Source: Sedimentibacter saalensis (lineage in GTDB: Bacteria; Bacillota; Clostridia; Tissierellales; Sedimentibacteraceae). Taken from it: a stretch of DNA of 64,000 nt. Under the pieces are notes generated by a model, which worked only from the letters and a program-made list of their open reading frames with translations, had not been told where the DNA came from and did not search any database. Every line of letters starts with the position of its first letter. The stretch's first letter is position 1. This document shows positions 16,395 through 25,157 of the stretch, one piece after another. The translations under genes and the position numbers were made by a program. The stretch covers positions 186,001 to 250,000 of the forward strand of contig NZ_VLKH01000003.1 of the NCBI RefSeq assembly GCF_007830175.1, in the 5' to 3' direction.

Positions 16395-17573
16395 TTATTT
16401 TTCCCAGGTCAGAAGCCTTCTTTCACCATCAATATTTTTAATGTCCGTAATGTCCTGGCTCACTTCAAGAACTCCCCTATATTTGCATGCTGCATCCCTC
16501 AGCGCAAAATACTGAATCAAAATCAGTCTTCCCTTAATATTAATCCAAAACTTTGCTGAATCCTCTTTTCCTTCCCTGAAGCTCTGTATTATTTCTTCAA
16601 CAATGTGGACACTTTGGGGAGGATGGCAGTTGTTAACGCTTCGTCCTATTACCGCAGGAGAACGGGGAAAAATCCTGTCCTTTGAGTTACTAAAGTATCT
16701 GACTTTGTTGAATTCATCTACAAATGTCAGGTCAACAGGCAATGCGTTAAATACCATCAATATTTCTTCGAAGTTCATTTCACCTGTTTCAGTTCTGAAA
16801 ACACCTGCTGCGGACATGTCATGAGAGAGTGATTCCATAAAAGTTTCCTTGTCTTTATTTATGAACGGAAAATCATATTCCAGACTTTGTCTGTGCATTT
16901 CATACCAGTCCTTTTCGCTTAATACTTCACATGCAGCAGGAATCAATATAAGCTCTTCTTTTTTCTTCACTCCGAGAATTCCAAAAAATAACCTTGCTAT
17001 CGAAATGTTTATCTGCTGTTCATTAGAACTTTCATCCTTTGTGGTTTGAATTGCTGTTTTTAATTGTTCTCTCACTTCATCGTGAAGAGCCCACATTACA
17101 GAAAGTCCTTCAAACCTTGGTGCTGCTTTTTCCATGTAAGGAAACAGTATGTTTTCTTTTTTGATATAATGAGCATTGAAACTTTCAAGTTCCAAAAGTT
17201 TTTCAAGTATTTTTTCTTTTTTTACCTTTAAGTCAGGTTCTTTTAACAAAATCTTTATTTCATCTGTTTTTTCAACCAATGCTTTGTTTTCCTTGAGCAT
17301 GTCATCAATATAATTGTCATTTTGTGGTTTTTTCCACTTATAGTCTGACAAACTCTTGAAAAATGCATTGATTGCCTTGTCAAGATAAATCAAAATATCA
17401 TGAGGCTCAGCCCCTTCATCAAGAATGCTCTTAAAAACATCAAAGGCTTCCTGAGGAGTTATTTTTTCAATGAATTCTTTGTGTCTTAGATACAACTCCT
17501 GACCGTCGGCCCTGGCCCCCAGCCCTTTTACATATTCCTTTAAATTTTCAGTTCTTTCATCAAAATTATTCAT
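16395..17573 (-). CDS. DUF438/hemerythrin/PAS domain protein
   Basis: A 392-residue cytoplasmic protein with three parts. Residues ~8-75 are DUF438 (NLKEYVKGLGARADGQELYL, TPQEAFDVFKSIL). Residues ~80-225 are a hemerythrin-like HHE bundle (SFNAHYIKKENILFPYMEK, MWALHDEVREQLK), which usually carries a di-iron site. A C-terminal PAS domain (~265-385) contains VDEFNKVRYFSNSKDRIF and PAVIGRSVNNCHPP. Proteins with this layout are common in anaerobes and are thought to sense oxygen, NO or redox state. No output domain is visible. The ATG at 17573 has GGGGTGA upstream. It stands alone between the glutaredoxin gene and the terminator of the acid-sugar operon, so a redox-stress link with the glutaredoxin is possible. 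Confidence 0.85.
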   Translation of the reverse strand: MNNFDERTENLKEYVKGLGARADGQELYLRHKEFIEKITPQEAFDVFKSILDEGAEPHDILIYLDKAINAFFKSLSDYKWKKPQNDNYIDDMLKENKALVEKTDEIKILLKEPDLKVKKEKILEKLLELESFNAHYIKKENILFPYMEKAAPRFEGLSVMWALHDEVREQLKTAIQTTKDESSNEQQINISIARLFFGILGVKKKEELILIPAACEVLSEKDWYEMHRQSLEYDFPFINKDKETFMESLSHDMSAAGVFRTETGEMNFEEILMVFNALPVDLTFVDEFNKVRYFSNSKDRIFPRSPAVIGRSVNNCHPPQSVHIVEEIIQSFREGKEDSAKFWINIKGRLILIQYFALRDAACKYRGVLEVSQDITDIKNIDGERRLLTWEK

Positions 17574-17660
17574 GCGTCACCCCTAAGTGTTTTCATTGTA
17601 TTTTTTACCTATTTAATATACCCATCATTCAGAAGACGAAACGTTAATTTTATATTAATA

Positions 17661-17692
17661 AAAGCCTGTTCTGATAGTGCTGAACAGGCTTT
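17661..17692. terminator. Terminator at the end of the acid-sugar operon
   Basis: AAAGCCTGTTC (17661-17671) pairs perfectly with GAACAGGCTTT (17682-17692), with A/T tracts on both sides. It closes the minus-strand operon ending with glycerate kinase. Confidence 0.8.
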
Positions 17693-17720
17693 TAACTGGA
17701 AACAATTTTTGTTGCAGAAA

Positions 17721-18863
17721 TTATTTATTTTTATTTACGCTTTTCATAAGCCTTAAAATGTTATCCATGGTTGCTTCCATATTTTCCTTACTTTTTGTGC
17801 GGCTCACAGCAAAGTCTTCAGGAAGTCTGTTTATTGTGAATATGGATGTTACTCCCATTTCATAGGCATCGTCAATTCCGCAGTCCGCCCCCCCGACTAT
17901 TACTGTAACAGGAACATTTTTCTTCTTTGCTCTTTTGGCAACCCCTATTACAACCTTGCCTCTCAAGCTTTGAGTGTCAATTTTACCTTCGCCGGTAAAA
18001 ATCATGTCGGCATCTTGAATTACCTGGTCAAAGTTTACAGTATCAAGCACCGTTTCAATGCCCATCTGAAGCTTAGAATCAAAAAATGCAATCATTCCGG
18101 CACCCATTGCTCCTGCTGCGCCTCCACCTGGAACGTCCTCCAAATCAATGCCTATGTCACTTTTAATAACATGGCATAGATTTCTAAGACCATTGTCAAG
18201 TTCAACAACAGTGTCTTTGTCGGCTCCCTTCTGAGGCCCGAATATATATGCTGCTCCTTTTGTTCCAAACATAGGATTGTCAATATCACACATTGTTACA
18301 ATTTCAATGTCAGCAATAAGATCAGAGCGCTTGGACAAGTCTATTTTTGCAATATCCTTCAATGTTCCTCCCACAGGTATAAACTCTTCTCCCTGTTTGT
18401 TGAAGAATTTTACGCCTACAGCTGCAGCAGCTCCGCATCCCCCGTCATTTGTGCTCGAACCTCCAAGACCAACAATGATTTTCTTACATCCTTTTTGTGC
18501 TGCAGCCATAATAAGCTGTCCAACACCATAGGTTGTTGTTTTTTTAGGGTCTTTTCTGTCTTCAACTAATGGAAGACCGGCACAGCTTGCCATTTCTATG
18601 ACTGCAGTTTCTCCACCGTTGATTGTACCGTAAAAAGACTCCATGTCTTCAAAATACGGATTCTTCACAGTCTTTGTTATTTTCTCTCCTCCAACGGCTG
18701 AAAGAAAGCAGTCAACACTGCCTTCTCCTCCATCTGCCACAGGAATGGACACAACCTCACAATCAGCAAAATGCTTTTTCACATTTTTGGACATAATGCT
18801 GCATATGTCTTCAGAACTTAATGTGCCTTTAAAAGAATCGGGAATCAAAATTACCTTTTTCAT
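17721..18863 (-). CDS. Glycerate 2-kinase (GckA/GlxK type)
   Basis: A 380-residue glycerate kinase of the GlxK/GarK family, which phosphorylates D-glycerate, usually to 2-phosphoglycerate. It starts IPDSFKGTLSSEDICSIM, a family hallmark. PVADGGEGSVDCFL, GVGQLIMAA, GLGGSSTNDGGCGAAAA, GPQKGAD, PGGGAAGAMGAG and FTGEGKIDTQSLRGKVV follow. Full length. It is the last gene of the sigma-54 operon, 12 bases after the LarA homologue. Its presence suggests that the pathway yields glycerate, for example from tartronate semialdehyde, although no tartronate semialdehyde reductase is in the window. Confidence 0.92.
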   Translation of the reverse strand: MKKVILIPDSFKGTLSSEDICSIMSKNVKKHFADCEVVSIPVADGGEGSVDCFLSAVGGEKITKTVKNPYFEDMESFYGTINGGETAVIEMASCAGLPLVEDRKDPKKTTTYGVGQLIMAAAQKGCKKIIVGLGGSSTNDGGCGAAAAVGVKFFNKQGEEFIPVGGTLKDIAKIDLSKRSDLIADIEIVTMCDIDNPMFGTKGAAYIFGPQKGADKDTVVELDNGLRNLCHVIKSDIGIDLEDVPGGGAAGAMGAGMIAFFDSKLQMGIETVLDTVNFDQVIQDADMIFTGEGKIDTQSLRGKVVIGVAKRAKKKNVPVTVIVGGADCGIDDAYEMGVTSIFTINRLPEDFAVSRTKSKENMEATMDNILRLMKSVNKNK

Positions 18864-18875
18864 AAAATCATCACC

Positions 18876-20153
18876 TTATTCTATTACCATTACAGAAACT
18901 CCGTCAGGAATAACTGTAACCGTTGCTTTGGAGTTGCCGAGTATCTCTTCTGCTTTTTTCAATGCCTCTTCAACGCTTTTTGCCGGTATCATGTGAAAGT
19001 CCATGACAGTCTGATCGTCTGAATCAGAAACATATATTACTCTGGCTTTTTGAAGAACACGAATGAAAACCTGTGACTGCCACTGGTCTGCTTCTGTTTT
19101 GTTTCTGTCTCTTGACATAAACAAATCAAGAGTTTTCTTAATGTCTGCCTCATCTCTGAATGTATTGTAAAATACATCTCCGCCATGGCCATCATTTGAT
19201 TTTGCAAGCATGATTATTACACCGTCCTGCTTGACAGTCACTTCTGCAGCTGTCATTCCCTTTACTGCCTGATAAATGTTCTGGTCAAGAGGATAGCCTC
19301 CGTTAGTGGAAATTGTAATATCAGCAGGAACCGCCTTAACTCTGCAGAGCTTTGAAAGAAATTCGCATCCCTTGGCATGAGCTTTTTCCATATCTCCTGC
19401 AACTGCATATATAACTTCCTTTTCTGCATTTATAACAACATTTACAATATAAGCTAAATTTGCTTTTCTTGAAGCCCACATCATATCCTTGTGGATTGGG
19501 TTTCCTTCAAGAATACCTGTTCTTGATTTAGGATCAGCAATAAATTCTGAGCAGTGGTTAGCAAGCACAGTCTGGCGGCTTGCTATTCCAGGAAGCACAC
19601 TTTTTCTTCCCCCTGAATAGCCTGCAAAGAAGTGTGGTTCAATGAATCCCTCTGCAACAAGCAAGTCTGCTTCATGGGCAAGCTTGTTGATAATGAGCTC
19701 GCCTCCTGAGGGAAGGATTCCTAATTTTACAAGCATGCTGTCATCATCGCAGTCATGAATATAAATTTTTTCGTTATTTACAATTTCCTCACCAAATTTT
19801 TGAACAAGTTCATTTTTTGTTGTTTCCCTGTGGCAGCCTGTTGCAATAAGAATTGTAATATCCGCTTCAGGATTTCCCTTTCTTATTTCTTCAAGCATGA
19901 GAGGCATGATTATTTTGCTTGGTACAGGTCTTGTGTGGTCACTGGCAATAATCACGATTTTTTCTTTTCCTTTTGCCAGGTCGCAAAGTTTTTCTGAACC
20001 TATGGGATTATCCATTGCGTTTTTTACCAGTTCTGTCTGGCCCACTTCCGGTTTATAGTGATGCAGTTCGCTTACAAGCACTGCATTTAATCTTTCTTCC
20101 TGAATTTCCAATGAAACGTGTTCTTTGCCATAAGGCAATTTTATACTAGTCAT
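18876..20153 (-). CDS. LarA-family nickel-dependent 2-hydroxyacid racemase/epimerase
   Basis: A 425-residue LarA homologue (DUF2088). LarA racemises lactate using a nickel-pincer nucleotide, and relatives act on other 2-hydroxyacids including sugar acids. The residues that hold the cofactor are all visible. ATGCHRET carries one catalytic His. EGFIEPHFFAGYSGGRK carries the second His and, ten residues on, the Lys that binds the cofactor. Sixteen residues further is the Ni-ligand His in VLANH. This spacing equals the H174-K184-H200 pattern I recall for the Lactobacillus enzyme. The cofactor genes larBCE are not in the window. Lying between pdxA-like and glycerate kinase genes, it probably inverts a stereocentre of an acid sugar rather than lactate. 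Confidence 0.85.
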   Translation of the reverse strand: MTSIKLPYGKEHVSLEIQEERLNAVLVSELHHYKPEVGQTELVKNAMDNPIGSEKLCDLAKGKEKIVIIASDHTRPVPSKIIMPLMLEEIRKGNPEADITILIATGCHRETTKNELVQKFGEEIVNNEKIYIHDCDDDSMLVKLGILPSGGELIINKLAHEADLLVAEGFIEPHFFAGYSGGRKSVLPGIASRQTVLANHCSEFIADPKSRTGILEGNPIHKDMMWASRKANLAYIVNVVINAEKEVIYAVAGDMEKAHAKGCEFLSKLCRVKAVPADITISTNGGYPLDQNIYQAVKGMTAAEVTVKQDGVIIMLAKSNDGHGGDVFYNTFRDEADIKKTLDLFMSRDRNKTEADQWQSQVFIRVLQKARVIYVSDSDDQTVMDFHMIPAKSVEEALKKAEEILGNSKATVTVIPDGVSVMVIE

Positions 20154-20235
20154 AATAACCTCCTTGATTAAAACATATATAATGATTTATGATACATAAT
20201 CTAATTATTTGAATTATTAGATTTTTTCATAAACG

Positions 20236-21213
20236 TTATAACTTCATTCCTATTTCAATTGCCTTGAGCATGCTGTCTTCTCTTGCAATATTTTTGCCTG
20301 CAATGTCAAATGCTGTGCCGTGGTCCACGGATGTCCTTACAACATCAAGTCCCACAGTGATATTAACGCCGCTGTCAAAGTTCAAAAGTTTAAGAGGAAT
20401 GTGTCCCTGGTCGTGGTACATGGCGACCACAATGTCATATTCCCCGTTGTACATCTTCAGAAATACAGTATCCGGAGGTATTGGACCACAAACATTTATA
20501 CCTTCTTTTTTGCATTGTTCAACAGCAGGCTGTATTTCTTCTATTTCTTCTCTTCCAAAAATGCCGTTTTCACCTGCATGGGGATTAAGTCCTGCAACTG
20601 CAATTTTTGGAGAGACATATCCCTGTTTTTTAAGTGTTTCATCTGCTAAGTGCACAACATCCATTATTCTTTGTTTTTTTGCGTTGTCACATGCATCCCT
20701 TAAAGACATGTGAGTTGTGACGTGAATAACCTTTAGTTTGTCGCTCCAAAGAAGCATGGCATAAGATTTTCCATGAGTAAATTCACCAAAAATTTCAGTG
20801 TGTCCAGCATAGTTGTATCCTGCCAGATGCAGCGCTTCCTTGTTCAGGGGAGCAGTGACAACTGATGAAATGTCTTTTCTAAGAGCAAAGTCAATGGCTG
20901 CCTTCACGCTTAAAAATGCACATTTACCTCCATTGGCACTTACTTTTCCCACTTCGAAATCATCAAGGGAAATATTCATGGGGTCATGAACATTCACATA
21001 CCCTTCCTTGAAATCTTTTGTATTTTCTATTTTATTGAATTTGAATCCATAACCATACATTTCATTGTAATGCTCAAGAAGTGCAAGACTTCCGAAAAGT
21101 ATGCATCTATTCACATATTTCGGCACACTTTTCAATGATTTCAAAGTAATTTCCGTTCCTATTCCACAGGGATCTCCCAATGTGATTCCGAACATTTTAT
21201 TAATTTTGTCCAT
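20236..21213 (-). CDS. PdxA-type 4-phospho-hydroxyacid dehydrogenase (PdxA2-like)
   Basis: A 325-residue member of the PdxA family. The N-terminus reads GITLGDPCGIGTEITLKSL. Metal-ligand histidines appear in YNYAGHTEIF, AMYHDQGHIPLKLL and VDHGTAFDIAGK, and GLNPHAGENG is typical. PdxA itself acts on 4-hydroxythreonine phosphate for vitamin B6. The close partnership here with a DUF1537 kinase (14-bp overlap) points to the PdxA2 role instead. In that role a 4-phospho-threonate or erythronate is oxidised and decarboxylated to dihydroxyacetone phosphate. No B6 genes are nearby. The substrate stereochemistry cannot be read from sequence. Confidence 0.88.
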   Translation of the reverse strand: MDKINKMFGITLGDPCGIGTEITLKSLKSVPKYVNRCILFGSLALLEHYNEMYGYGFKFNKIENTKDFKEGYVNVHDPMNISLDDFEVGKVSANGGKCAFLSVKAAIDFALRKDISSVVTAPLNKEALHLAGYNYAGHTEIFGEFTHGKSYAMLLWSDKLKVIHVTTHMSLRDACDNAKKQRIMDVVHLADETLKKQGYVSPKIAVAGLNPHAGENGIFGREEIEEIQPAVEQCKKEGINVCGPIPPDTVFLKMYNGEYDIVVAMYHDQGHIPLKLLNFDSGVNITVGLDVVRTSVDHGTAFDIAGKNIAREDSMLKAIEIGMKL

Positions 21214-22432
21214 CTGTCACCTCTTTAAGTTTTCTCATTGAATATACAAGTATGTCTTCCTTTCCGAAAGCTCCTGCCTTTGTAATAACCTTGAGCCCGT
21301 CAAATGAACCGCCTCTTAATCTCATGAGAGGAATGCCTGTTGTGACTTCGCCGCTTATGGAAGACCCCAGTGCGCCAAGCTTTTTGAAAAGTCCTATGGC
21401 TGTGTCTCCTCCTGTGAGGAAAACTCCTGAAACCTTTATTTTTTCAAGTACTTCCTTTGATATTTTACCAAGCAAATCCTGTACAAAAATGCTGATTTCA
21501 TTTGTAGTCATGGACTTTCCGGCACCTGATGTATTTATCAATTCATATTCTTCCAAGCTGTATGATGCAGGTGAAATAATGATCAAGTCATTTCCATGAG
21601 ATAAAATTTTCACTGCTTCATCAACTGTGTTATTTATATTCTTTCCTTCAATTATATCAGAAACTGGAACCTTGAGTATTTTTATTCCTGAATTTTCTGC
21701 AAATTTAACCTGACTTCTCGTTACGGAACTCACACTTCCCACAACTGCCAGTGAAGGAGGAGTTCTGTATTCAATTTCAAACAGATTGTCAGCCATAGCT
21801 GCTGTTCCAACCCACAATATTCTTTTGCCTGTTCCAAGACAATTTTTGATTATAATCTGCATATGAGCATTGCTTGATGCATCAAATGTGAATATTCTGC
21901 CGGCTGAAAAGTTAAAATTATCTTCTTGTAAATCTTTTATACTTACGTGAGTAATTTTTTCATCATATACTTTTTCAAGTATTTTTTTTATGTTGTCTTG
22001 TGTCACGGGTTTTATAGGGTCTTTTGCAAGCTCAGTTTTTGTAATTGGAATACCGTTAAGACAATGTACTCCTTCAACCGTTGTTCTGCCCAGATCAGGA
22101 AGCGCAGGAGAAAAGACTACCAAATCGCTTTTGAAAGCTTCATCCACAGCTTTGATTTCCTCGGCTATATTTCCTCTCAATGTGGAGTCTACCTTTTTTA
22201 TCACATATTTGAAACCGGAAAAATCAATGTCCTTAATAATTTTTCTCACTGTACTGTATGCTTCTTCCCCGGACATTCCTCTTGATTCAGTGTCTAAAAC
22301 ATATGATGTGCCGGAATTGCCTATTAAATCAGCAGAAAACACCACATCCGTAGCAATACCTCTTCTTTTAAGCTGCACGCCTGTGTCATTTGCTCCGGTA
22401 AAATCATCCGCTATTATTAAATATCTGTTAAT
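21200..22432 (-). CDS. Four-carbon acid-sugar kinase (DUF1537), AUU start
   Basis: A 410-residue kinase of the DUF1537 family (OtnK/DtnK), which phosphorylates threonate-, erythronate- or oxo-tetronate-type acids. The N-terminal substrate motif ADDFTGANDTG is in frame, but there is no ATG, GTG or TTG before it. The frame is closed by TAA just upstream. A strong AAGGAGG site stands six bases before ATT AAC AGA at 22432, so AUU is the likely start (MNRYLIIADDFTG). A GTG at 22378 would remove the conserved motif and lacks a ribosome site. Further motifs are KKVDSTLRGNI, FSPALPDLGRTT, VVGSVSSVTRSQ, SGVFLTGGDTAIGL and the GEVTTGIPLMRLRGG stretch. It overlaps the pdxA-like gene by 14 bases. Confidence 0.88.
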   Translation of the reverse strand: MNRYLIIADDFTGANDTGVQLKRRGIATDVVFSADLIGNSGTSYVLDTESRGMSGEEAYSTVRKIIKDIDFSGFKYVIKKVDSTLRGNIAEEIKAVDEAFKSDLVVFSPALPDLGRTTVEGVHCLNGIPITKTELAKDPIKPVTQDNIKKILEKVYDEKITHVSIKDLQEDNFNFSAGRIFTFDASSNAHMQIIIKNCLGTGKRILWVGTAAMADNLFEIEYRTPPSLAVVGSVSSVTRSQVKFAENSGIKILKVPVSDIIEGKNINNTVDEAVKILSHGNDLIIISPASYSLEEYELINTSGAGKSMTTNEISIFVQDLLGKISKEVLEKIKVSGVFLTGGDTAIGLFKKLGALGSSISGEVTTGIPLMRLRGGSFDGLKVITKAGAFGKEDILVYSMRKLKEVTDGQN

Positions 22433-22494
22433 ATTAAAACCTCCTTACATAACTTAAAGACAGACTGAGTCTGTCTTCAAATTCATGAAACATA

Positions 22495-23451
22495 TTATGC
22501 TTCTTTATTCTTTCTGTATGTTCCGTTTACCTTTTTATCCAGGTATGAAACAAGAAGCGGACAGCATATTGCTGTCACAATTATGGCAGCTGCAACCTGC
22601 ACTGTTGCGGCTGCTGCTACAACCGCCAATGAAGGGTCAACTGCTGCTACAGCCTCAGGTGTAGCAACGGCATTTCCTGCAGTTGTTCCTATAGCAGCTC
22701 CTACTGCCGGATTTTTCGCTTTCAGCAATTTCATTACGAAGAAACCGCCAAATCCTGTTATAACTGTTGAAACAAGTCCAAGAATTATGCCGGGCACTCC
22801 TGCAGTAATGATTTGGCCGAAGTTAAGAGCAGCTCCCAGTGGAAAAGCAAAGAAAGGAATGCACAACACTGTACCCTTTGCTAAAAACTCTCTCATGTCT
22901 TCATCTGCATTTCCAAGAATGAAGCCTATAAGAATAGGCACAATGCAAGCTACAAGAGACATAAAAGGAATTGATGCAAGTCCTGCTGCACCCAATGCTA
23001 TCATTGTGAGGAAGGGTCCGTCATTTATTGACAATATTGAAATTGCTCCTACATCTGAAGCATCTCCGTATTGTCCTGCAAGAGCCGCATAAAGACCTCC
23101 GTTTGAGTTAGTCACAGCTGCTATTACTGCTATTGGACTTAATCCCAGAACTCCGTTTATTCCCCACACTTTTCCAACAGCCCAACCTAATCCGGCTCCA
23201 AGTATAAATTTAACCATAGTGAGGCCTACGCCTTTTGCAAGAGAACTTCCAGCCTGCTTTACGTCAATTTGTGCTCCGTTGCATAATAGGAATAGTGCAA
23301 TGAGTGCGCTGGCGCTGTTCTTGAACAATGCCGTCGTAAATCCGCCTATCATTAACGCATTAGGAAAAAATGTATTAATCGTTGCACCCAGCAGCAATGG
23401 TACTACCATTAACCCTCCAGGAACTTTTTGAATACCCTTTAAAATTTTCAT
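22495..23451 (-). CDS. kdgT: KdgT-family 2-keto-3-deoxygluconate permease
   Basis: A 318-residue membrane protein with about ten hydrophobic segments, matching the KdgT family of proton-coupled 2-keto-3-deoxygluconate transporters. It begins MKILKGIQKVPGGLMVVPLL. LCNGAQIDVKQAG, NSNGGLYAALAGQYGD, NDGPFLTMIALG and TAGNAVATPEAVAAVDPS are family-like. I start at 23451, behind GGAGGAGAATAAT; an upstream TTG overlaps that ribosome site. In this operon it is the only transporter and presumably imports the sugar acid that the dehydratase and kinase act on. The true substrate may differ from KDG. Confidence 0.9.
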   Translation of the reverse strand: MKILKGIQKVPGGLMVVPLLLGATINTFFPNALMIGGFTTALFKNSASALIALFLLCNGAQIDVKQAGSSLAKGVGLTMVKFILGAGLGWAVGKVWGINGVLGLSPIAVIAAVTNSNGGLYAALAGQYGDASDVGAISILSINDGPFLTMIALGAAGLASIPFMSLVACIVPILIGFILGNADEDMREFLAKGTVLCIPFFAFPLGAALNFGQIITAGVPGIILGLVSTVITGFGGFFVMKLLKAKNPAVGAAIGTTAGNAVATPEAVAAVDPSLAVVAAAATVQVAAAIIVTAICCPLLVSYLDKKVNGTYRKNKEA

Positions 23452-23470
23452 ATTATTCTCCTCCAATTAT

Positions 23471-24637
23471 TTAAAATGTGTAGCCAATTCTATAAATTCC
23501 GAATTCCTTATGACCAAGAACCTCTGCTTTAGTCAGTTTTCCGTTTGAAACTTCTATTATTTTGTCGAAAATTTCTCTTCCTATGTCATCAAGTGTGGCT
23601 CCATCAGTAATTATTTTGCCTGCATTGATATCAATGTTGTCTTTCATTTTGTTGTAAGTGTTTGTATTGCCTGTAATCTTGATTACGGGAGCTATGGGAC
23701 ATCCTGTTGGCGTTCCTCTTCCTGTTGTGAATACAACAATTTGAGCTCCTCCGGCTACCATTCCTGTAATGGAGTCAATGTCTTCTCCGGGAGTATCCAT
23801 AAAATAAAGTCCTTTTTTATCCTTTGGAACCATTTGGGCATATTCTAGTGCGTCTTCGAAGTTATACATTGTTCCGGCTTTGTGCATGCAGCCCAATGAT
23901 TTTTCTTCTATGGTTGTTAGTCCTCCCTGAATATTGCCGGGAGTAGGCTGCGTCCCTCTTAAATCCTCACCCATGGCAATTGCCCTTTTTTCCACATCGC
24001 TGACCATTCTCAGGAACTTCTTTTTCTTTTCTTCTGTGTCGAATCTGTTGACCAAAAGATGTTCCGCACCTATAACTTCAGTTGTTTCGCTCAATATGCT
24101 GCTTCCGCCGGCAGCAACAAGCATGTCTGAAGCCTTGCCTATGGCAGGATTTGAAGCAATACCGCTTGTAGGGTCTGATCCGCCGCACTCAAGTCCAAGA
24201 ATAATTTCACTTATGTCAAATTCAACCTTTTGTTGTGCAGAAAGCTCGGCAGACATACTGCTTAAAATTTCAGCACCTTTAGATATGGTTCCCAATGTGC
24301 CGTTGTTTTCCTGTATTATAATGTATTCAACTCTCTTGCCTGTCCTGGCTATATCTTCCGCCATATCTTTTGAATTTATTCCTTCACATCCAAGACCCAC
24401 AATCAAAACTGCGCCTACGTTTGGATTGCATCCAAAACCTGTCAGTGTTCTTACAGTCTGTCTGTAATCCACACCAACCTGACAGCAGCCATGCTGATGA
24501 GGTATTGCTACTGCACCGGGAACAAGATTTGCAATTTTTACAGCTGTTTCACTGGCACAGACCGAAGCAGGAATTACCAACAAATGATTTCTGATTCCGA
24601 ATGTATTGTTTTCTCTTTTATATCCGGTTATTTTCAT
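23471..24637 (-). CDS. UxaA-family dehydratase, large (catalytic) subunit
   Basis: A 388-residue protein matching the C-terminal domain of altronate/galactarate dehydratases and the SuyB subunit of sulfolactate sulfo-lyase. Motifs are GYKRENNTFGIRNHLLVIP, PHQHGCCQVGVDYRQT, GLGCEGIN, GLECGGSDPTSGIASNP and TGRGTPTGCPIAPVIKITGN. The cysteines and histidines probably bind the iron centre. The start overlaps the small-subunit stop by four bases. In well-known UxaA the two domains form one chain; here they are separate genes as in SuyAB. It likely dehydrates a sugar acid to a 2-keto-3-deoxy acid. Confidence 0.88.
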   Translation of the reverse strand: MKITGYKRENNTFGIRNHLLVIPASVCASETAVKIANLVPGAVAIPHQHGCCQVGVDYRQTVRTLTGFGCNPNVGAVLIVGLGCEGINSKDMAEDIARTGKRVEYIIIQENNGTLGTISKGAEILSSMSAELSAQQKVEFDISEIILGLECGGSDPTSGIASNPAIGKASDMLVAAGGSSILSETTEVIGAEHLLVNRFDTEEKKKKFLRMVSDVEKRAIAMGEDLRGTQPTPGNIQGGLTTIEEKSLGCMHKAGTMYNFEDALEYAQMVPKDKKGLYFMDTPGEDIDSITGMVAGGAQIVVFTTGRGTPTGCPIAPVIKITGNTNTYNKMKDNIDINAGKIITDGATLDDIGREIFDKIIEVSNGKLTKAEVLGHKEFGIYRIGYTF

Positions 24638-24921
24638 TTTACTGCCTCCTGTTTGTCTCCTCGTCCTCTGGTGCTTTCAATGTTGTGCACATGAGCATAA
24701 TCTCCGGAATTAATGTCTCTTGTAGCAAGGCCTATGACCTGACCGTACTTTAAAACTGGTGAACCCTTTTTTATGTCCTTTATAGCCATTTTATGAAACT
24801 GAGGTATGTCTTCTTTTACAACAAATGTTAGGCCATCTGCGACTACTTCATCGCCTTTGTAAAGTGATCTTAAACAAGTAACCACATTGTCATTGTCTGA
24901 AGTTTTAAGGATTGCATTCAT
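24634..24921 (-). CDS. UxaA-family dehydratase, small SAF-domain subunit
   Basis: A 95-residue SAF-type domain equivalent to the N-terminus of altronate dehydratase or to SuyA. It begins MNAILKTSDNDNVVTCLRSL and contains IPQFHKMAIKDIKKGSPVLKYG and the GLATRDINSGDYAHVHN segment, whose HVHN end is the family signature. It is the first gene behind the sigma-54 promoter at 24998-25013 and overlaps the large subunit gene, so the two are made together. Confidence 0.88.
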   Translation of the reverse strand: MNAILKTSDNDNVVTCLRSLYKGDEVVADGLTFVVKEDIPQFHKMAIKDIKKGSPVLKYGQVIGLATRDINSGDYAHVHNIESTRGRGDKQEAVK

Positions 24922-24997
24922 TAAATCATTCCTCCCCTTTGGATTTTATTCAGAATTATTAGGACACATTCATATATATTATGTCACAATAAATAAG

Positions 24998-25013
24998 AGC
25001 AATTTTCGTGCCA
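24998..25013 (-). promoter_or_regulatory. Sigma-54 (-24/-12) promoter of the acid-sugar operon
   Basis: The minus strand reads TGGCACGAAAATTGCT, an exact match to the consensus TGGCACG-N4-TTGCW. It lies 77 bases before the ATG of the dehydratase small subunit. The divergently ordered but same-strand regulator upstream has the sigma-54 contact motif GAFTGA, so the pairing of activator and promoter is convincing. Confidence 0.92.
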
Positions 25014-25138
25014 AAAAATAAAATCACTCCATACATTCATGTTTAAATTATTAAGCGTTGAAATAAGAATACCTTTTTAAAAACTATTTTAATTGTTGAG
25101 AATTTATGGTAAACATCACTGCTTCAAAAAATAAAATA

Positions 25139-25157
25139 AGGTTGATATAATCAACCT
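25139..25157 (-). terminator. Terminator of the sigma-54 activator gene
   Basis: AGGTTGAT (25139-25146) pairs with ATCAACCT (25150-25157). On the minus strand it follows the activator stop immediately and is followed by a T-rich run. It separates the activator transcript from the sigma-54 promoter. Confidence 0.75.

Noticed and set aside
22583-23092. Alanine/threonine-rich plus-strand frame of 169 codons
   Set aside because: It is the antisense shadow of the hydrophobic KdgT gene, which is supported by motifs, ribosome site and operon position.
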